Shown here one piece after another: positions 52,417 to 53,716 of a stretch of DNA of 53,716 bases. Source of the DNA: Rhizophagus sp. LPA8_4_AMF (lineage: Eukaryota; Glomeromycota; Glomeromycetes; Glomerales; Glomeraceae). Where the stretch lies: assembly GCA_021464525.1 (NCBI GenBank), contig JADRCO010000106.1, forward strand, positions 1 to 53,716, given 5' to 3'. Positions within the stretch are counted from its first letter, which is position 1; each line of letters opens with the position of its first letter. The position numbers and the translations under genes are program-made. The notes under the pieces are model-generated. The model ran no database searches. It worked only from the letters and a program-made list of their open reading frames with translations, and was not told the DNA's origin.

Positions 52417-53716
52417 CATGAATGATCAAGAATCATATACGCATCGTGATACTGGTGCAATCCGGAAGCGAAAAAGTAGGGAAAATGAAACACCTGAATA
52501 ACGTAACATGCGTCAAGCTTATGATCGGGAAAGAAAATGAAAAAAATGGAAGTTGAAACTGCTGAGCAACGTGCGGCCCATCTTAAAAGGGAACGTGAAC
52601 GAATGCGTAAGAAAAGATCAAAACAGGTTTTGGGAAGCATTGATGAACACCTTGATGAACACCTCAACCGCCAGGATCAAATCCAAAACCAAGCTATTAT
52701 TGAGCAACAGCTTCCTGAACCTGATCGAGAACTCCTACGAAATTTTCGTAATGAAGTTAATAAATTTGAACATAATTTATGTCCCGAATGTAATGAGCTC
52801 TTTCCGTCAATTGAAATTGTGAATAATATGTGTCATCGTTGTAGTCGTGATAAAAATAATGATGTTAAAAAATTTTCAGCGGAAAATAACATGGATCCAG
52901 GTGAAGTACCTGACGAACTAAAAGGACTTACAGAGATAGAGGAAATGTTAATCGCACAGATTTTTCCTATCGTTTCAGTGTATTGTCTTCATGGAGGACA
53001 GTATGCATATTGTGGAAATGTTATTAACTTTCGGTAAGACATATTAGAGTTCACAACACGACTCCCCAGAAGTCCTTCATCATTGGATATTCTCATTATT
53101 CGTCATCAGTCTGCAAACAATTTAGCGTATAAAGATTTCAATGTTTGTCATAGTAAAGTCGCTCGTGCACTTTACTGGCTAAAAGCAAATAATTGATATT
53201 ACACTGATATTAACATTGATGATGATGTATTACGATCTCTACCTGAAAATGGTCCCATCAAAGATCAGCTTCCTCATCTCGAAGATTCAGAGGCTGGTTA
53301 CTTTGATAATGACGAAATTGAAGACACGATAGTTAGTAATTTTGTCCCTACATCACTTTTGACCCCCTAATGAAGAACGAGCTATTTCTGATACCCTAGG
53401 TCAAATTCAAAATAACGATGATCCTATCATGTGGCCAAATATAGATGGATATCCTATTAATGAATTTCAGACTTCGGGTTACATTGCACGCGCATTTCTG
53501 ACCCTGTATCCAACCGGAAAAGCTGATCTTTGGTCGGAACATATCAGAGATGTTAAACTGGCCAAATATTTTTCACATCTGCTCAAATATAAAGATTTGA
53601 GATTTGCGCAATATACTCAATGGCGTTACTTTGCTTTAAATTCGCAAATACGCTGGAGGGTGTTGCAAGAAGGAAAAGTTTATGCGAAGCAAAGTCTAAA
53701 TAGTGAACAGCTTAGC
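52417..53716 (+). pseudogene. Helitron helicase-like protein, decayed, runs off window
   Basis: Starts ATG at 52417 (MNDQESYTHRDTGAIRKRKS). Continues through a basic coiled segment (RERERMRKKRSKQ), a Cys motif CPEC...CHRC (about 52783-52840), FSAENNMDPGEVPDELKGLT, EMLIAQIFPIVSVYCLHGGQ, RLPRSPSSLDILIIRHQS, ALYWLKANN and NEFQTSGYIARAFLTLYPTG, then FSHLLKYKDLRFAQYTQWRY at the end. These match the N-terminal part of Helitron Rep/helicase proteins of AM fungi as I know them. HUH and helicase motifs would lie downstream, outside. Lesions: TAA at 52498, TGA at 52537, TAA at 53035, TGA at 53194, and a frameshift in a C-run near 53365. Many family Arg positions are Cys, His, Gln or Trp. The longest intact piece is 52537-53037. 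Confidence 0.8.

Noticed and set aside
1-53716. tRNA or 5S rRNA genes
   Set aside because: I scanned for B-box-like GGTTCGAATCC patterns and cloverleaf context and found none convincing. A covariance-model search would be decisive.

Overview
This is an extremely AT-rich window with short phase-conserving introns (about 55-85 nt in the models where both splice sites can be read) bounded by GT..AG, no operons, and gene families that I recognise from arbuscular mycorrhizal fungi (Glomeromycotina). These are TKL-type kinases with tandem Cys-rich N-terminal units, a lone MATA-type HMG box, intron-split Uma2-like proteins, Helitron helicases, and small secreted repeat peptides. The most likely source is a Rhizophagus-type nuclear genome (family recognition, not a database result).

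Layout. 1-1164 holds the first 388 codons, on the minus strand, of a Cys-rich kinase-type protein. It is a paralogue of the complete gene at 16931-22087, and the duplication also covers the upstream DNA to about position 1990. 2-8 kb is gene-free and holds MITE and foldback elements and A-rich degenerate repeats. 8125-11695 carries a Zn2Cys6 factor that splices in frame into a long exon with three nucleotide-identical 216-bp repeats. 11.7-16.9 kb holds relics, including a Helitron helicase scrap, a duplicated mini-exon and a kinase-tail scrap. 16931-22087 is a seven-exon kinase gene of about 1563 aa with four 300-residue Cys-rich units. 22-28 kb holds MITEs, a second kinase-tail scrap and a frameshifted gene.

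28.8-41.3 kb is a small methyltransferase family of three intact ORFs and one eroded copy, all on the minus strand. Between the first copy and the others lie a four-unit satellite of about 0.6 kb period, an HMG-box gene, a near-perfect 64-nt hairpin and a Q/N-rich ORF. 42-49 kb holds a purine-strand minisatellite, a foldback element, an Uma2-like pseudogene and another MITE. 49036-49320 encodes a secreted protein with four 12-residue repeats. 52417 to the end is a Helitron helicase-like pseudogene that runs off the window.

Active-looking genes are few: the kinase, the Zn2Cys6 gene, three methyltransferases, the HMG gene, the Q/N-rich ORF and the secreted repeat peptide. They do not form an obvious pathway. 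The main theme is lineage-specific duplication, tandem repeats growing inside coding sequence, and decay of mobile-element genes whose disabling changes are mostly explicable as C-to-T changes. No tRNA, rRNA or CRISPR array was seen.
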